Assembly: GCF_017654505.1 (NCBI RefSeq)
Contig: NC_054538.1
Span: forward strand, 50,479,489 to 50,543,488
Length of the DNA: 64,000 bases
Direction: 5' to 3'
From: Polyodon spathula
Lineage: Eukaryota; Chordata; Actinopteri; Acipenseriformes; Polyodontidae
This document shows positions 62,001 to 64,000 of the stretch, one piece after another. Below the pieces are notes generated by a model that searched no databases, was not told the DNA's origin, and saw only the letters and a list, made by a program, of their open reading frames with translations. Position 1 is the first letter of the stretch. The number at the start of each line of letters is the position of its first letter. Position numbers and translations under genes: made by a program.

Positions 62001-63589
62001 TTAACGTAATATTACTTTTAAAACAATATTCATGGTGTAATGAGTAGGTATGCTTTACATACAAAATCTATCCTTACAACTTTACTGAATTACTCAGTTG
62101 TTATTTATGCACAACAAATCAAGTACAGTCTACATACCATTGTAAAGTCCAAGCGTACGTAACTAGCCGTATGTATTGCGCACAACAAATGTGTATTCTT
62201 TTAACTAAATCTTAACATAAAACAGGCTGGACAGTAGCAAAGTACAACACATTTTAGCGAAGTTTGGAAAATTACCGCTAGGTGGCAGCCTAAAAACTAA
62301 TACAATTATCAGGGACACAGAACACATGGCATTTTAGAAAGGTGTAATACTGTGTACTTTAGGTGGATATTTGCACCTATACAAACCCTGAAGTTAGTCA
62401 CACCTCAAAGGGTATAATTTTTCAATCTGCAAAAGGTTAGTGCTACCCCCCCCCCCCCCTCAGTGTTTATATGTTATTGTACCATTGCTGTACCCTCTGT
62501 TGTCCATGTTGTAGTGTATTCCTGATTTTGTATATTGCTATTTTTATGCACAATATACTTAGAACTACAAATTTAATATACTCTAGTTTGTTCTGTTTGT
62601 CCAGTACAGATCACTAAAACATTTAGGCTCTGAACTATCTTTGTCCTACTGTAGACTGTAGACAATTATCTCTGTGCTACCTGTAGGATGTTTCTTGTAG
62701 TTGTATTTTATTTTACTGCATTGTATTGTACTGTATTGATTGTATTTTATGAAATATTTTTCTTATAAACTTAAACTAACTATTGTTTGTGTGATGCGCT
62801 TTGTAAACATACACCGGTATATCGGGGGATTAAGGACCAGTTTCCCAGCCAATCAGTACATATCCATTCTTGCAGTAACTTGTTCAAAGTTTTGGTGATT
62901 AATCAGACAGGATCAACCTTTTCTAAATCCATGATGGCTGTCTCTTATATGTTACTATATAAATAATGTATTTACATTTATTTAAATGTGTTCTATGTGT
63001 ATAATAAATACGTTGCAGGAACGTGATGAGCAGCCAGGAAGTGGTGCATTTTGTCAGTGAACGGATAAAGCACAAAGATAATGGTGAAGTTCAGCCCCTG
63101 TCTTCCATAGTGGAAGAGGTAAGTAGTGGTGTTTTTTTTTTTTTGTTGTTGTTTTTTAAACATAGATTTTTATTTGGAGAACAGTTATATCCAAGTTTTG
63201 TATTGGATACGTGTAATATGCCGGTTTTAAATCAACATCTATTTGGTTAAAATATTTTCAGTTTAGTGGTCTTCCGTGCTGTATTTTAATGTATAACTTA
63301 ACATGCAATAGACATTTATTGACAACAAAAGCATAATATATTTATTGAGTCTGGAGGCAATTTTCAACACAGCTAAAAATGTCCTCTTCCTCTACAGCTG
63401 TTGGATCAGTGCTTGGCACCTGACACTTCAGGGGATGGAACTGGTTGTGATAACATGACTTGCATTATCATCACATTTTCACCACACCGCTCCAGTTGCC
63501 AATCTGACAGCAGCAGGAAGAGGAAAGATGATCAGGGCTCGGTGGAGAAAAATGGAAATGGCAGCAGCAAGAAAACTAAAATAGAATAA
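8059..63589 (+). CDS. PPM1G: PPM1G, protein phosphatase Mg2+/Mn2+-dependent 1G (5'-incomplete, 9 exons)
   Basis: This entry spans the spliced gene; exons are listed separately. PPM1G is a nuclear PP2C-family Ser/Thr phosphatase, known to act in pre-mRNA splicing, histone H2A-H2B handling and transcription control. Seen here: joining nine GT-AG exons gives 1545 bases (514 codons plus stop) in one open frame. PP2C motifs appear in order: DAHNC, DGHGG (metal binding), [38 protein letters not shown] and DNMTC. As in vertebrate PPM1G, a long acidic Ser/Glu/Asp-rich insert divides the PP2C fold, and the tail carries Lys/Arg clusters resembling a nuclear localisation signal. The family has about 546 residues; adding the roughly 40-residue first exon, which I could not find, gives about 554. 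I infer that exon 1 lies upstream of the window. Introns 2, 4 and 5 are 14-18 kb and full of transposon remains. Confidence 0.97.
8129..10209 (+). other. PPM1G intron 2, 5' part; no gene recognised
   Basis: Non-coding sequence with no recognised element except the CTCF-like motif listed separately. A C/G-richer patch at 9245-9480 (with 'gcccggctga') looks repeat-like but I cannot name it. Confidence 0.4.
8808..8819 (+). promoter_or_regulatory. CTCF-like core motif CCACTAGGTGGC
   Basis: The 12-mer CCACTAGGTGGC fits the CTCF core consensus (CCASYAGRKGGC) in forward orientation, 680 bases into intron 2. Only the sequence match is seen; binding is inferred. Confidence 0.4.
10220..10460 (+). repeat. 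GTAC-rich minisatellite-like tract
   Basis: Irregular reiteration of short units such as GTACCGTG, TGTACAGT and TACTGTAC with many self-complementary 4-8-mers. A composition built on GTACC/GGTAC resembles the Val-Pro/Tyr-Gln-rich stretches in DIRS copies C and D, so this may be a decayed, expanded piece of such an element. Similar motifs (GAACCGGTACC) continue to about 10800. Confidence 0.5.
10946..11104 (+). repeat. tRNA-derived SINE, 5' (tRNA-like) part
   Basis: Begins GGCTCCCGAGTGGC and contains an exact RNA polymerase III B box, GGTTCGAGTCC (11017-11027). A GCGCACAATTGGCAGAG segment shared with the element at 11356 follows. It is truncated at about 11104. The same SINE family occurs at 15267, 37428 and 55068. 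Confidence 0.8.
11356..11655 (+). repeat. tRNA-derived SINE, second copy
   Basis: The head GCTCCCGAGTGGCGCAAAGG is followed by a slightly decayed B box GGTTTGGGTCC (11426-11436). The body has GGCCAGGGTGTCCTCAGCTC and ACGCTGTAGCTCTGAGGTGG. It stops where the LTR-like repeat begins; the A-rich tail is missing. The body matches, in reverse, the copies at 15267 and 55068. Confidence 0.8.
11656..12210 (-). repeat. LTR-like repeat (possible solo LTR)
   Basis: On the minus strand the unit begins TGTGGCAAAGTGCCCCGCCC (12210 downward) and ends near a T-rich, Pol II-terminator-like stretch and TTGGTTCCTGGTTCTGG at about 11660. It is about 550 bases with no coding capacity, directly joined to the SINE. 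Length, TG start and G/C-rich beginning suggest a solo LTR, but I could not confirm a CA end or a target-site duplication. Confidence 0.4.
12211..13015 (+). other. Intron 2, nothing recognised
   Basis: AT-rich non-coding sequence without recognised repeats or open frames of note. Confidence 0.5.
13016..13390 (-). repeat. Unnamed SINE-like G/C-rich repeat
   Basis: A GC-rich island of about 350 bases (13070-13380) in AT-rich intron, bordered on the left by a T-rich stretch and TTTAGAATGTCCAATTG. That border looks like the inverted A-rich tail seen on the local SINEs. The body differs from the tRNA-SINE family above. The call rests on shape and composition only. Confidence 0.4.
13405..13610 (-). 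mobile_element. CR1-like LINE 3' tail
   Basis: The motifs AACATAAGAAAGTTTACAAA, GAGGAGGACATTCAGCCCAT, CAAGCAGCTTCTTGAAGGAT and GGGGAGTTGGTTCCAGAC are, in reverse complement, the 3' end of CR1-like non-LTR elements of lower vertebrates. The matching diverged copy in + orientation is at 57130-57320. Confidence 0.65.
13611..15266 (+). other. Intron 2, nothing recognised
   Basis: AT-rich sequence with homopolymer runs. A frame of 88 codons at 14021-14287 has no recognisable domain and is probably chance. Confidence 0.5.
15267..15590 (-). repeat. tRNA-derived SINE, 3' body and tail (minus strand)
   Basis: In reverse complement this reads ...GGCCAGGGTGTCCTCGGCTC..., AGCTCTGAGGTGGCTGCATG, a TGTTCGTCTTC segment and an A-rich, AATTGGCGACCACTAAATT-type tail. 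The tRNA-like head is missing. It shares its body with 11356-11655 and its tail with 37428 and 55068. Confidence 0.75.
15745..16422 (-). pseudogene. CR1-type LINE reverse transcriptase fragment
   Basis: The minus-strand translation contains [19 protein letters not shown], then [15 protein letters not shown] and [20 protein letters not shown]. In another frame it continues [20 protein letters not shown] and [15 protein letters not shown]. These are the fingers and palm start of a non-LTR reverse transcriptase (SPGPD, RPISL and FDKVPH are signatures of the CR1/Jockey group). A frame change near 16010-16040 separates the halves; the catalytic YADD region is not present. Endonuclease and C-terminus are missing. 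Confidence 0.85.
16423..19070 (+). other. Intron 2, nothing recognised
   Basis: AT-rich. Minus-strand frames near 16600-17400 give short segments without a domain I can name. A (TA)n run lies at about 18857-18876. Confidence 0.4.
19085..19470 (-). pseudogene. Tc1/mariner-like transposon, N-terminal relic
   Basis: In reverse complement an ATG at about 19285 starts [11 protein letters not shown]. After a frameshift come [20 protein letters not shown] and VSKVMSAW, the helix-turn-helix start of an IS630/Tc1-type transposase. The upstream leader on this strand (to 19470) is non-coding. The DDE catalytic part is absent. It belongs to a different subfamily from the three longer Tc1 copies. Confidence 0.65.
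19545..19945 (-). pseudogene. L2-like LINE C-terminal fragment interrupted by poly-G
   Basis: The minus-strand frame gives [20 protein letters not shown], then [15 protein letters not shown], and after the G-run [18 protein letters not shown]. This is the well-known thumb/C-terminal segment of L2/CR1-type LINE ORF2. The stretch between the two parts, normally about 10 residues, is replaced by the G tract (Pro in translation). Confidence 0.8.
19721..19803 (+). repeat. Poly-G tract, about 83 bases
   Basis: Eighty-one G bases with two T interruptions, inside the LINE fragment. It could fold into G-quadruplexes, or be a sequencing artefact inflating a shorter G-run. Confidence 0.9.
19970..20474 (-). 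pseudogene. hAT-like (ZNF862/KIAA1586-type) transposase relic
   Basis: The minus-strand frame starting at 20474 has a zinc-finger-like [10 protein letters not shown], then a Cys/His segment ([17 protein letters not shown]), as in TTF-type fingers. In another frame, 20203 downward, [20 protein letters not shown] and [10 protein letters not shown] follow; these match the segment after the finger in ZNF862-like proteins derived from hAT transposons. At least one frameshift separates them, and the catalytic C-terminal half is absent. Confidence 0.55.
20475..23014 (+). other. Intron 2, unassigned
   Basis: Contains T-rich runs and A-rich runs (20940-20955). On the minus strand between 22640 and 21740, fragments such as [10 protein letters not shown] and [20 protein letters not shown] read protein-like in shifting frames, suggesting an old coding repeat that I cannot identify. 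Confidence 0.35.
23015..23500 (+). pseudogene. hAT-like (ZBED5/FAM200-type) transposase N-terminal relic
   Basis: The frame from 23021 gives [14 protein letters not shown] and YCVICNMDF. After frame changes come [40 protein letters not shown] and [15 protein letters not shown]. The order BED-type finger, then 'ALxAxYLV...IAKxxKPHTI...LPAxKDMVxxMLG', is that of hAT-derived SCAND3/ZBED5-like proteins. The rest of the protein is missing. Confidence 0.65.
23501..24362 (+). other. Intron 2, 3' end; low-complexity tracts
   Basis: A T-run of 25 bases spans 23750-23774, with another poly-T at 23856-23864 and an A-run at 23511-23524. No gene is seen before the exon 3 acceptor. Confidence 0.5.
24363..24448 (+). 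CDS. PPM1G: PPM1G coding exon 3
   Basis: The acceptor is ...tttaaag (ends 24362) and the donor is gtgagt at 24449. Two bases complete the Gly of DGHGG, then 28 codons run from [10 protein letters not shown] to KEGKLQK and end in phase 0. The sequence follows vertebrate PPM1G closely. The preceding intron is 16.2 kb. Confidence 0.95.
24449..26178 (+). other. PPM1G intron 3, nothing recognised
   Basis: AT-rich intron of 1.7 kb. A short G run at 25394-25408 is the only notable feature. Confidence 0.6.
26179..26308 (+). CDS. PPM1G: PPM1G coding exon 4
   Basis: The acceptor is ...aaatgcag (ends 26178) and the donor is gtaagt at 26309. The exon encodes [10 protein letters not shown] through [10 protein letters not shown] to EKVADEED plus one base. 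It contains the end of the N-terminal PP2C portion and the first acidic stretch of the insert. The following 18.3-kb intron is the longest in the window. Confidence 0.95.
26309..26933 (+). other. Intron 4 start, nothing recognised
   Basis: AT-rich, with A-runs at 26357-26369 and 26411-26420. No gene or known repeat seen before the transposon. Confidence 0.5.
26934..27079 (+). repeat. Left terminal inverted repeat of the 2.4-kb transposon
   Basis: Pairs with 29212-29365. The inner part, including TTGCTTATGCCTCAAAAGTA and TATTCCCCACAAACTTTGCT, is essentially identical to the other arm in inverse orientation. Confidence 0.9.
27196..29005 (-). pseudogene. Transposase-like protein of unidentified family (one stop, one frameshift, lost splice donor)
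   Basis: The minus-strand first exon (29005 to about 28836) starts [15 protein letters not shown] and contains [12 protein letters not shown]. An acceptor ttttgtag leads into [20 protein letters not shown] from about 28671, but the expected donor reads AT, not GT. The main frame (28648-27860) has CYFC, an acidic linker, [26 protein letters not shown] and CYLC, then a TAG at 27862-27860 where relatives have Trp. The same frame continues [37 protein letters not shown] and GVFVGPQI. A one-base shift leads into the last frame, 27591-27196: [45 protein letters not shown] recall similar uncharacterised proteins in fish, cnidarians and arthropods. D185 and D239 (numbered from the Met at 28648) and SEEQGE could be a DDE-type triad; that is inference. 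Confidence 0.7.
29212..29365 (-). repeat. Right terminal inverted repeat of the 2.4-kb transposon
   Basis: Inverse partner of 26934-27079. It is longer by a few bases because of an A-run at about 29340-29347. Confidence 0.9.
29797..29887 (+). repeat. A-run followed by (TA)n microsatellite
   Basis: About 24 A bases, then roughly 33 TA dinucleotides. Length is uncertain in such tracts. Confidence 0.95.
29970..31324 (-). mobile_element. Tc1-like transposon copy 1 (one end missing)
   Basis: The left end CAGTGCCTGTGGAAAG is preceded by TA (29968-29969), the Tc1 target. The body holds a minus-strand transposase. The right side ends at about 31324 within the subterminal region, next to a GATA-type microsatellite; no matching terminal repeat was found there, so that terminus is lost. 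Confidence 0.8.
30180..31135 (-). pseudogene. Tc1-family transposase, decayed (copy 1)
   Basis: From Met 31135: [20 protein letters not shown], then the HTH segment [19 protein letters not shown] and a GRP-like box ([13 protein letters not shown]). In other frames come [34 protein letters not shown] and [18 protein letters not shown] (second catalytic Asp). The frame then shifts at SPDLN, so the expected PIENLW with the third acidic residue is lost. Remnants to about 30180 resemble the usual C-terminus. Confidence 0.85.
31336..31378 (+). repeat. Imperfect (CTAT)n microsatellite
   Basis: CTATCTATCTATATCTGTCTATCT-type repeats directly beyond the truncated Tc1 copy. Confidence 0.85.
31380..35416 (+). 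mobile_element. DIRS-like retrotransposon, copy B (degenerate)
   Basis: A leader at 31380-31510 resembles that of copy A. Gag-like remnants include [20 protein letters not shown] (about 32040-32100). The reverse transcriptase appears from about 32380: [33 protein letters not shown] and [10 protein letters not shown] (catalytic YLDD near 32740). RNase H-like and connecting parts follow ([10 protein letters not shown] near 33270; [20 protein letters not shown] near 33715), then the recombinase start ([10 protein letters not shown], 34010) and body (34100-34690). Stops and frameshifts occur throughout. The 3' part was displaced by a piggyBac-like MITE (34701-35273). The terminal repeat TATTTCAGGGAACCAGGGTT lies at about 35379-35398. 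Confidence 0.8.
34701..35273. mobile_element. piggyBac-like MITE nested in DIRS copy B
   Basis: The right end reads GGTCCAGCATAGGACCGCAAAGGG followed by TTAA (35274-35277), and the left end reads CCCTTATGGTCC preceded by CTAA (34697-34700). Inverted CCCTTTGCGGTCC-type ends plus TTAA targets (one decayed) are piggyBac hallmarks. The 573-base interior has no transposase frame. Confidence 0.6.
35417..36636 (+). other. Intron 4, between DIRS B and C
   Basis: AT-rich with a C-run at 35679-35693. No gene or confidently named repeat. Confidence 0.45.
37428..37935 (-). repeat. tRNA-derived SINE inserted in DIRS C (near full length)
   Basis: In reverse complement it starts CGAGTGGTGCATCCAGTAAAG and has a B box GGTTCGGGTCC (37857-37867). 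It continues with GCGCACAATTGGCCAAGAGC and CAGCTCACCGCGCACCAGCG and ends in an A-rich tail (complement of 37428-37460). A C-run at 37543-37563 sits in its 3' body. It is the most complete copy of the family in this window. Confidence 0.8.
37543..37563 (+). repeat. Poly-C tract in the SINE
   Basis: Twenty-one C bases inside the SINE 3' body; length may be unreliable. Confidence 0.9.
40927..41135. repeat. DIRS C 3' inverted-repeat block
   Basis: TTCCCTGAAATAGAAATGTAAC (from about 40951) is the inverse complement of GTTACATTTCTATTTCAGGGAA at about 41091-41112, with about 120 bases between. The part between (CTCTTAAAGGAGCAGCTTTG...) is the inverse of the DIRS D start at 48930-48985, as expected for an internal complementary region. 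Confidence 0.75.
41136..42234 (+). other. Intron 4, nothing recognised
   Basis: AT-rich sequence without a gene or named repeat. Confidence 0.5.
42235..43800 (-). pseudogene. L2-like LINE, ORF2 remnants and 3' tail
   Basis: The tail (complement of 42240-42300) reads CTGTAAGGTCGCCCTAGGTA, typical of fish L2-like 3' ends. The minus-strand frames encode a Ser/Pro/Leu-rich protein: [20 protein letters not shown] and [20 protein letters not shown], then [20 protein letters not shown] and [20 protein letters not shown]. The end is [20 protein letters not shown], the usual 'QWWNDLP' C-terminal motif of fish LINEs. Catalytic YADD is not seen, so a central deletion is likely. A G/A-rich + strand is the result of this coding bias. 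Confidence 0.7.
43801..44587 (+). other. Intron 4, 3' end
   Basis: Contains a (CT)n microsatellite at about 44306-44335 and a T-rich run at 44107-44133. Nothing else seen before exon 5. Confidence 0.6.
44588..45069 (+). CDS. PPM1G: PPM1G coding exon 5 (acidic/Ser-rich insert)
   Basis: The acceptor is ...ccccttag (ends 44587) and the donor is gtaggt at 45070. This 482-base exon encodes the conserved [20 protein letters not shown] segment. A low-complexity region rich in Ser, Lys, Glu and Asp follows, then the conserved [17 protein letters not shown] acidic block, ending in phase 0. The acidic insert separates the two halves of the phosphatase fold and is the family's hallmark; it is associated with histone and nucleic-acid-binding partners. 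The middle (roughly 44690-44990) is the least conserved part of the protein. Confidence 0.96.
45303..46936 (-). mobile_element. Tc1-like transposon copy 2 (both ends present)
   Basis: Terminal repeats CAGTGGCTTGTGAAAGTA (45303) and its inverse TACTTTCGCAAGCCACTG (ending 46936) extend inward about 200 bases (e.g. CCTATTTTGTTGCCTTACAA at both ends). The left target is TA (45301-45302). The right end runs straight into a TG/TA microsatellite. Confidence 0.9.
45524..46538 (-). pseudogene. Tc1-family transposase, two frameshifts (copy 2)
   Basis: It starts at Met 46538 with [20 protein letters not shown]. An extra A in an A-run near 46470 shifts the frame into the HTH part [20 protein letters not shown] and the GRPPKL box. 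A second shift at about 46085 separates KKVLWSD (first catalytic Asp) from [20 protein letters not shown]. The rest is open: [34 protein letters not shown] and NPIENLW, ending AKGGSTKY and a stop. All three acidic catalytic positions survive in the sequence; about 338 residues would be encoded, the usual length. Confidence 0.9.
46935..47045 (+). repeat. (TG)n(TA)n microsatellite
   Basis: About 8 TG units followed by over 35 TA units, then ATGTATATTG and TGTGTG. It abuts the Tc1 terminus, so it may have grown from the TA target duplication. Confidence 0.95.
47046..48879 (+). other. Intron 5, nothing recognised
   Basis: AT-rich; a frame at 48718-48921 shows no known domain. Confidence 0.5.
48880..51030 (+). 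mobile_element. DIRS-like retrotransposon, copy D (5' end and gag only)
   Basis: Begins near TTCCCTTTCAAGTACAAAATG and CTCTTGTAGCCTGAATCACC, the inverse of the DIRS C internal complementary region, so this is a 5' terminus. A leader (to about 49500) matches DIRS C, followed by a CA-repeat patch and a C-run (49494-49509). The GGTACC repeat region (50020-50290) and a gag-like segment to about 51020 follow. No reverse transcriptase or recombinase remains. Confidence 0.7.
50020..50290 (+). repeat. GTACCAGT-type minisatellite in DIRS gag
   Basis: Repeats built on GTACCAGTCACCTGGT and GTACCA(G/C)AGCC, which one frame reads as VPVPVTW-type and another as GTxxCTSHL-type units. A homologous shorter patch is at 37015-37110 in copy C. 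Confidence 0.75.
51031..51642 (+). other. Intron 5, nothing recognised
   Basis: AT-rich spacer between DIRS D and Tc1 copy 3. Confidence 0.5.
51645..53288 (+). mobile_element. Tc1-like transposon copy 3 with TA target duplication
   Basis: Flanked by TA at 51643-51644 and 53289-53290. Inverted terminal repeats of about 200 bases are seen: the left includes GGACTTTTCCACATTTTATT and TTGATTCCATG-type complement, and the right includes AATAAAATGTGGAAAAGTCC. Inside is a + strand transposase. Confidence 0.9.
52033..53070 (+). pseudogene. Tc1-family transposase, catalytic residues lost (copy 3)
   Basis: From Met 52033 ([16 protein letters not shown]) a stop interrupts after 16 codons. Downstream frames carry [20 protein letters not shown] and [40 protein letters not shown] follows, where His replaces the usual catalytic Asp (WSDE). 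The second site reads [17 protein letters not shown], with Gly in place of the usual Asp. It ends [12 protein letters not shown] with TGA at 53068-53070. At least three frame changes occur. Confidence 0.9.
53291..55067 (+). other. Intron 5, nothing recognised
   Basis: AT-rich; no coding or repeat signature identified. Confidence 0.5.
55068..55330 (-). repeat. tRNA-derived SINE body and tail (minus strand)
   Basis: T-rich left edge with TTCTCCCCAATTTGATAAACC (the inverted A-rich tail), then TCCTCCGAAATGTGTGCCGT and CATGCAGCCACCTCCAGAGC. It is the same family as 15267-15590 and lacks the tRNA-like head. It adjoins DIRS E. Confidence 0.75.
55340..56480 (+). mobile_element. DIRS-like retrotransposon fragment, copy E (rearranged)
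   Basis: Fragments in order: [20 protein letters not shown] (RT palm end, from about 55470), [21 protein letters not shown] RNase H (about 55870), [24 protein letters not shown], then [20 protein letters not shown] (about 56110). It then jumps to [20 protein letters not shown] (about 56325), an RT palm motif that belongs much earlier, so two DIRS pieces have been joined. Defective. Confidence 0.75.
56481..57129 (+). other. Intron 5, nothing recognised
   Basis: AT-rich, no feature identified. Confidence 0.5.
57130..57330 (+). mobile_element. CR1-like LINE 3' tail, diverged
   Basis: GAGACACTTCACACAAGAGT, GGTAAGGGTTTGGAATGGGT, TGTTGAGGCAGAAACACTTG and GATCAATCAGCTGCTAGGAA follow the order of the CR1-like 3' end seen inverted at 13405-13610, but are more diverged. 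Confidence 0.55.
57565..57982 (+). repeat. LTR-like repeat
   Basis: Begins TGTAGCAGAGCACGGAGGGG and ends ...GCTGGGTCTCA. It carries a GTATAAGCC TATA-like box (about 57700) and an ATTAAA near 57932, resembling a retroelement LTR. It is followed by GAATGGTAGTGAGAAC, which could be a decayed primer-binding region. No second LTR or matching target duplication was found. Confidence 0.4.
57983..58967 (+). other. Intron 5, 3' end
   Basis: AT-rich; an 84-codon frame at 58351-58605 has no recognised domain. Confidence 0.4.
58968..59087 (+). CDS. PPM1G: PPM1G coding exon 6 (acidic block)
   Basis: The acceptor is ...catttag (ends 58967) and the donor is gtacat at 59088. Forty codons in phase 0 encode [20 protein letters not shown] and continue to [10 protein letters not shown]. 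They complete the acidic insert before the C-terminal catalytic half. Boundaries and phase agree with the neighbouring exons. Confidence 0.95.
59088..60383 (+). other. PPM1G intron 6, nothing recognised
   Basis: Contains a poly-T run at about 59429-59442 and no known element. Confidence 0.6.
60384..60618 (+). CDS. PPM1G: PPM1G coding exon 7 (catalytic core)
   Basis: The acceptor is ...ccctcacag (ends 60383) and the donor is gtaaga at 60619. The exon encodes 78 codons plus one base: [42 protein letters not shown], then [10 protein letters not shown]. These are the central PP2C motifs, including the Asp of AGDSR and the SRAIGD loop, completed in the next exon. Conservation is very high. Confidence 0.97.
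60619..61121 (+). other. PPM1G intron 7
   Basis: Contains a short CA repeat just after the donor (60628-60640) and a TG/G-rich patch at 60961-60986; otherwise nothing recognised. Confidence 0.6.
61122..61251 (+). CDS. PPM1G: PPM1G coding exon 8
   Basis: The acceptor is ...tgttttag (ends 61121) and the donor is gtaagt at 61252. It completes the Gly of [10 protein letters not shown] and continues with [20 protein letters not shown] and [10 protein letters not shown], splitting the Trp codon after two bases. ACDGIW contains a metal-coordinating Asp of PP2C enzymes. Confidence 0.96.
61252..63018 (+). other. PPM1G intron 8
   Basis: AT-rich with a poly-C run at about 62446-62459 and a CTCF-like motif (separate entry). 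No gene recognised. Confidence 0.6.
62275..62288 (+). promoter_or_regulatory. CTCF-like core motif CCGCTAGGTGGCAG
   Basis: The 14-mer CCGCTAGGTGGCAG matches the CTCF core consensus in forward orientation, in intron 8. Binding is inferred from sequence alone. Confidence 0.45.
63019..63118 (+). CDS. PPM1G: PPM1G coding exon 9
   Basis: The acceptor is ...cgttgcag (ends 63018) and the donor is gtaagt at 63119. One base completes Trp, then 33 codons encode [20 protein letters not shown] through PLSSIVEE, in phase 0. The helix-rich segment matches the family. Confidence 0.95.
63398..63589 (+). CDS. PPM1G: PPM1G terminal coding exon 10
   Basis: The acceptor is ...ctctacag (ends 63397) and the exon ends with TAA at 63587-63589. 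It encodes [20 protein letters not shown] and TCIII, which holds the last PP2C motif (GCDNMT). A hydrophilic tail follows with two basic clusters (RKRK and KKTK) that fit a nuclear localisation signal. A 3'UTR of about 130 bases follows. Confidence 0.96.
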   Translation: MLDQCLAPDTSGDGTGCDNMTCIIITFSPHRSSCQSDSSRKRKDDQGSVEKNGNGSSKKTKIE

Positions 63590-63702
63590 CACCAGCCAGT
63601 TATATATATTTTTTTTTTGTAAGCAAACAGACTTTAAGTAGACATGATGATTTACTTGTTAAAGTATTGTTGTATTCCTTTCTTTTTCATTTAGTTTTTA
63701 CT

Positions 63703-63708
63703 AATAAA
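63703..63708 (+). terminator. PPM1G poly(A) signal AATAAA
   Basis: A canonical AATAAA hexamer lies 114 bases after the PPM1G stop codon. Cleavage is expected 10-30 bases downstream, giving a short 3'UTR. No competing + strand AATAAA was noticed between the stop and this site. Confidence 0.75.
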
Positions 63709-63754
63709 GGATTTAAGTGACCATATTTTAAATTAAACCCCTTTTATAAAGAAG

Positions 63755-64000
63755 TTTATTTATTGTGATGTTAGTATTATACAGATACACAGACCATACA
63801 TAAATACACCCAAATACACGACCAAATAGAATGATGGAGCAGGCTGACCGGGAGTGAGCTGCACCTCTGTGTTGTTCACTAACAGTGAAGACTGCCCAAG
63901 TACTGTGACCAGCTCAGTCAGGCAGGAAGACCTTGTGGCATTCCGACCCATTAAGCTGTTGCTCTGGGTCGGGGCTCCTGAATGGCTGCATTGAGCTGTA
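63755..64000 (-). other. Possible 3' end of a convergent minus-strand transcript
   Basis: On the minus strand, AATAAATAAA (complement of 63755-63764) could end a transcript entering from the right edge. It faces the PPM1G poly(A) signal about 50 bp away. Minus-strand frames upstream of it are open only for short stretches (a 63-codon frame, 63760-63951, has a hydrophobic tail and no recognised domain), so the piece may be all 3'UTR. I do not recognise the gene. Confidence 0.35.

Noticed and set aside
63760..63951. 63-codon minus-strand frame as the C-terminus of the neighbour gene
   Set aside because: It shows no known domain and overlaps the presumed 3'UTR; kept only as a possible transcript end.
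1..64000. CRISPR arrays, operons, bacterial promoters
   Set aside because: The window is vertebrate nuclear DNA; repeats found are transposons and microsatellites.

Overview
The window is eukaryotic (vertebrate) nuclear DNA. One protein-coding gene, PPM1G (PP2C-gamma, a nuclear Mg2+/Mn2+-dependent Ser/Thr phosphatase), runs the whole length on the + strand. Nine exons were found by joining GT-AG boundaries that keep frame: 8059-8128, 24363-24448, 26179-26308, 44588-45069, 58968-59087, 60384-60618, 61122-61251, 63019-63118 and 63398-63589. Together they give about 514 codons plus a stop, starting at the motif DAHNC. The first coding exon (about 40 residues in the family) is not here and must lie upstream of base 1, so the first 8 kb is intron 1. 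The frame is open throughout and the catalytic motifs are intact.

Everything else is intron or flank, and most of what can be recognised there is decayed transposable elements. Their mix (DIRS tyrosine-recombinase retrotransposons, long-TIR Tc1 elements, tRNA-derived SINEs, CR1/L2-like LINEs), together with introns of 14-18 kb, suggests a ray-finned fish, perhaps a sturgeon or paddlefish. That lineage guess comes from recalled repeat sequences and is unverified.

Layout. 1-8058 (intron 1): a THAP-domain exon relic (minus) and an internally deleted DIRS element (A, minus) with inverted terminal repeats. 8129-24362 (intron 2, 16 kb): a GTAC-rich minisatellite, three tRNA-SINE pieces, an LTR-like repeat, CR1- and L2-type LINE pieces, a Tc1-like relic and two hAT-like relics. 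24449-26178 (intron 3): nothing recognised. 26309-44587 (intron 4, 18 kb): a 2.4-kb DNA transposon with about 150-bp terminal inverted repeats and an unfamiliar transposase-like protein, a Tc1 copy, DIRS B (carrying a nested piggyBac-like MITE), DIRS C (carrying a nested SINE) and an L2-like LINE. 45070-58967 (intron 5, 14 kb): two Tc1 copies, DIRS D (5' end), a SINE, DIRS E, a CR1 tail and an LTR-like repeat. 59088-63397: small introns with little in them. After the PPM1G stop there is a poly(A) signal at 63703 and, about 50 bp on, a minus-strand AATAAATAAA, which suggests a convergent neighbour whose 3' end enters the window from the right.

The best candidate for something undescribed is the 26934-29365 transposon. 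Its TIRs are about 96% identical over their inner part, and its protein has widely spaced Asp residues and a SEEQGE motif that I cannot place in a named superfamily.
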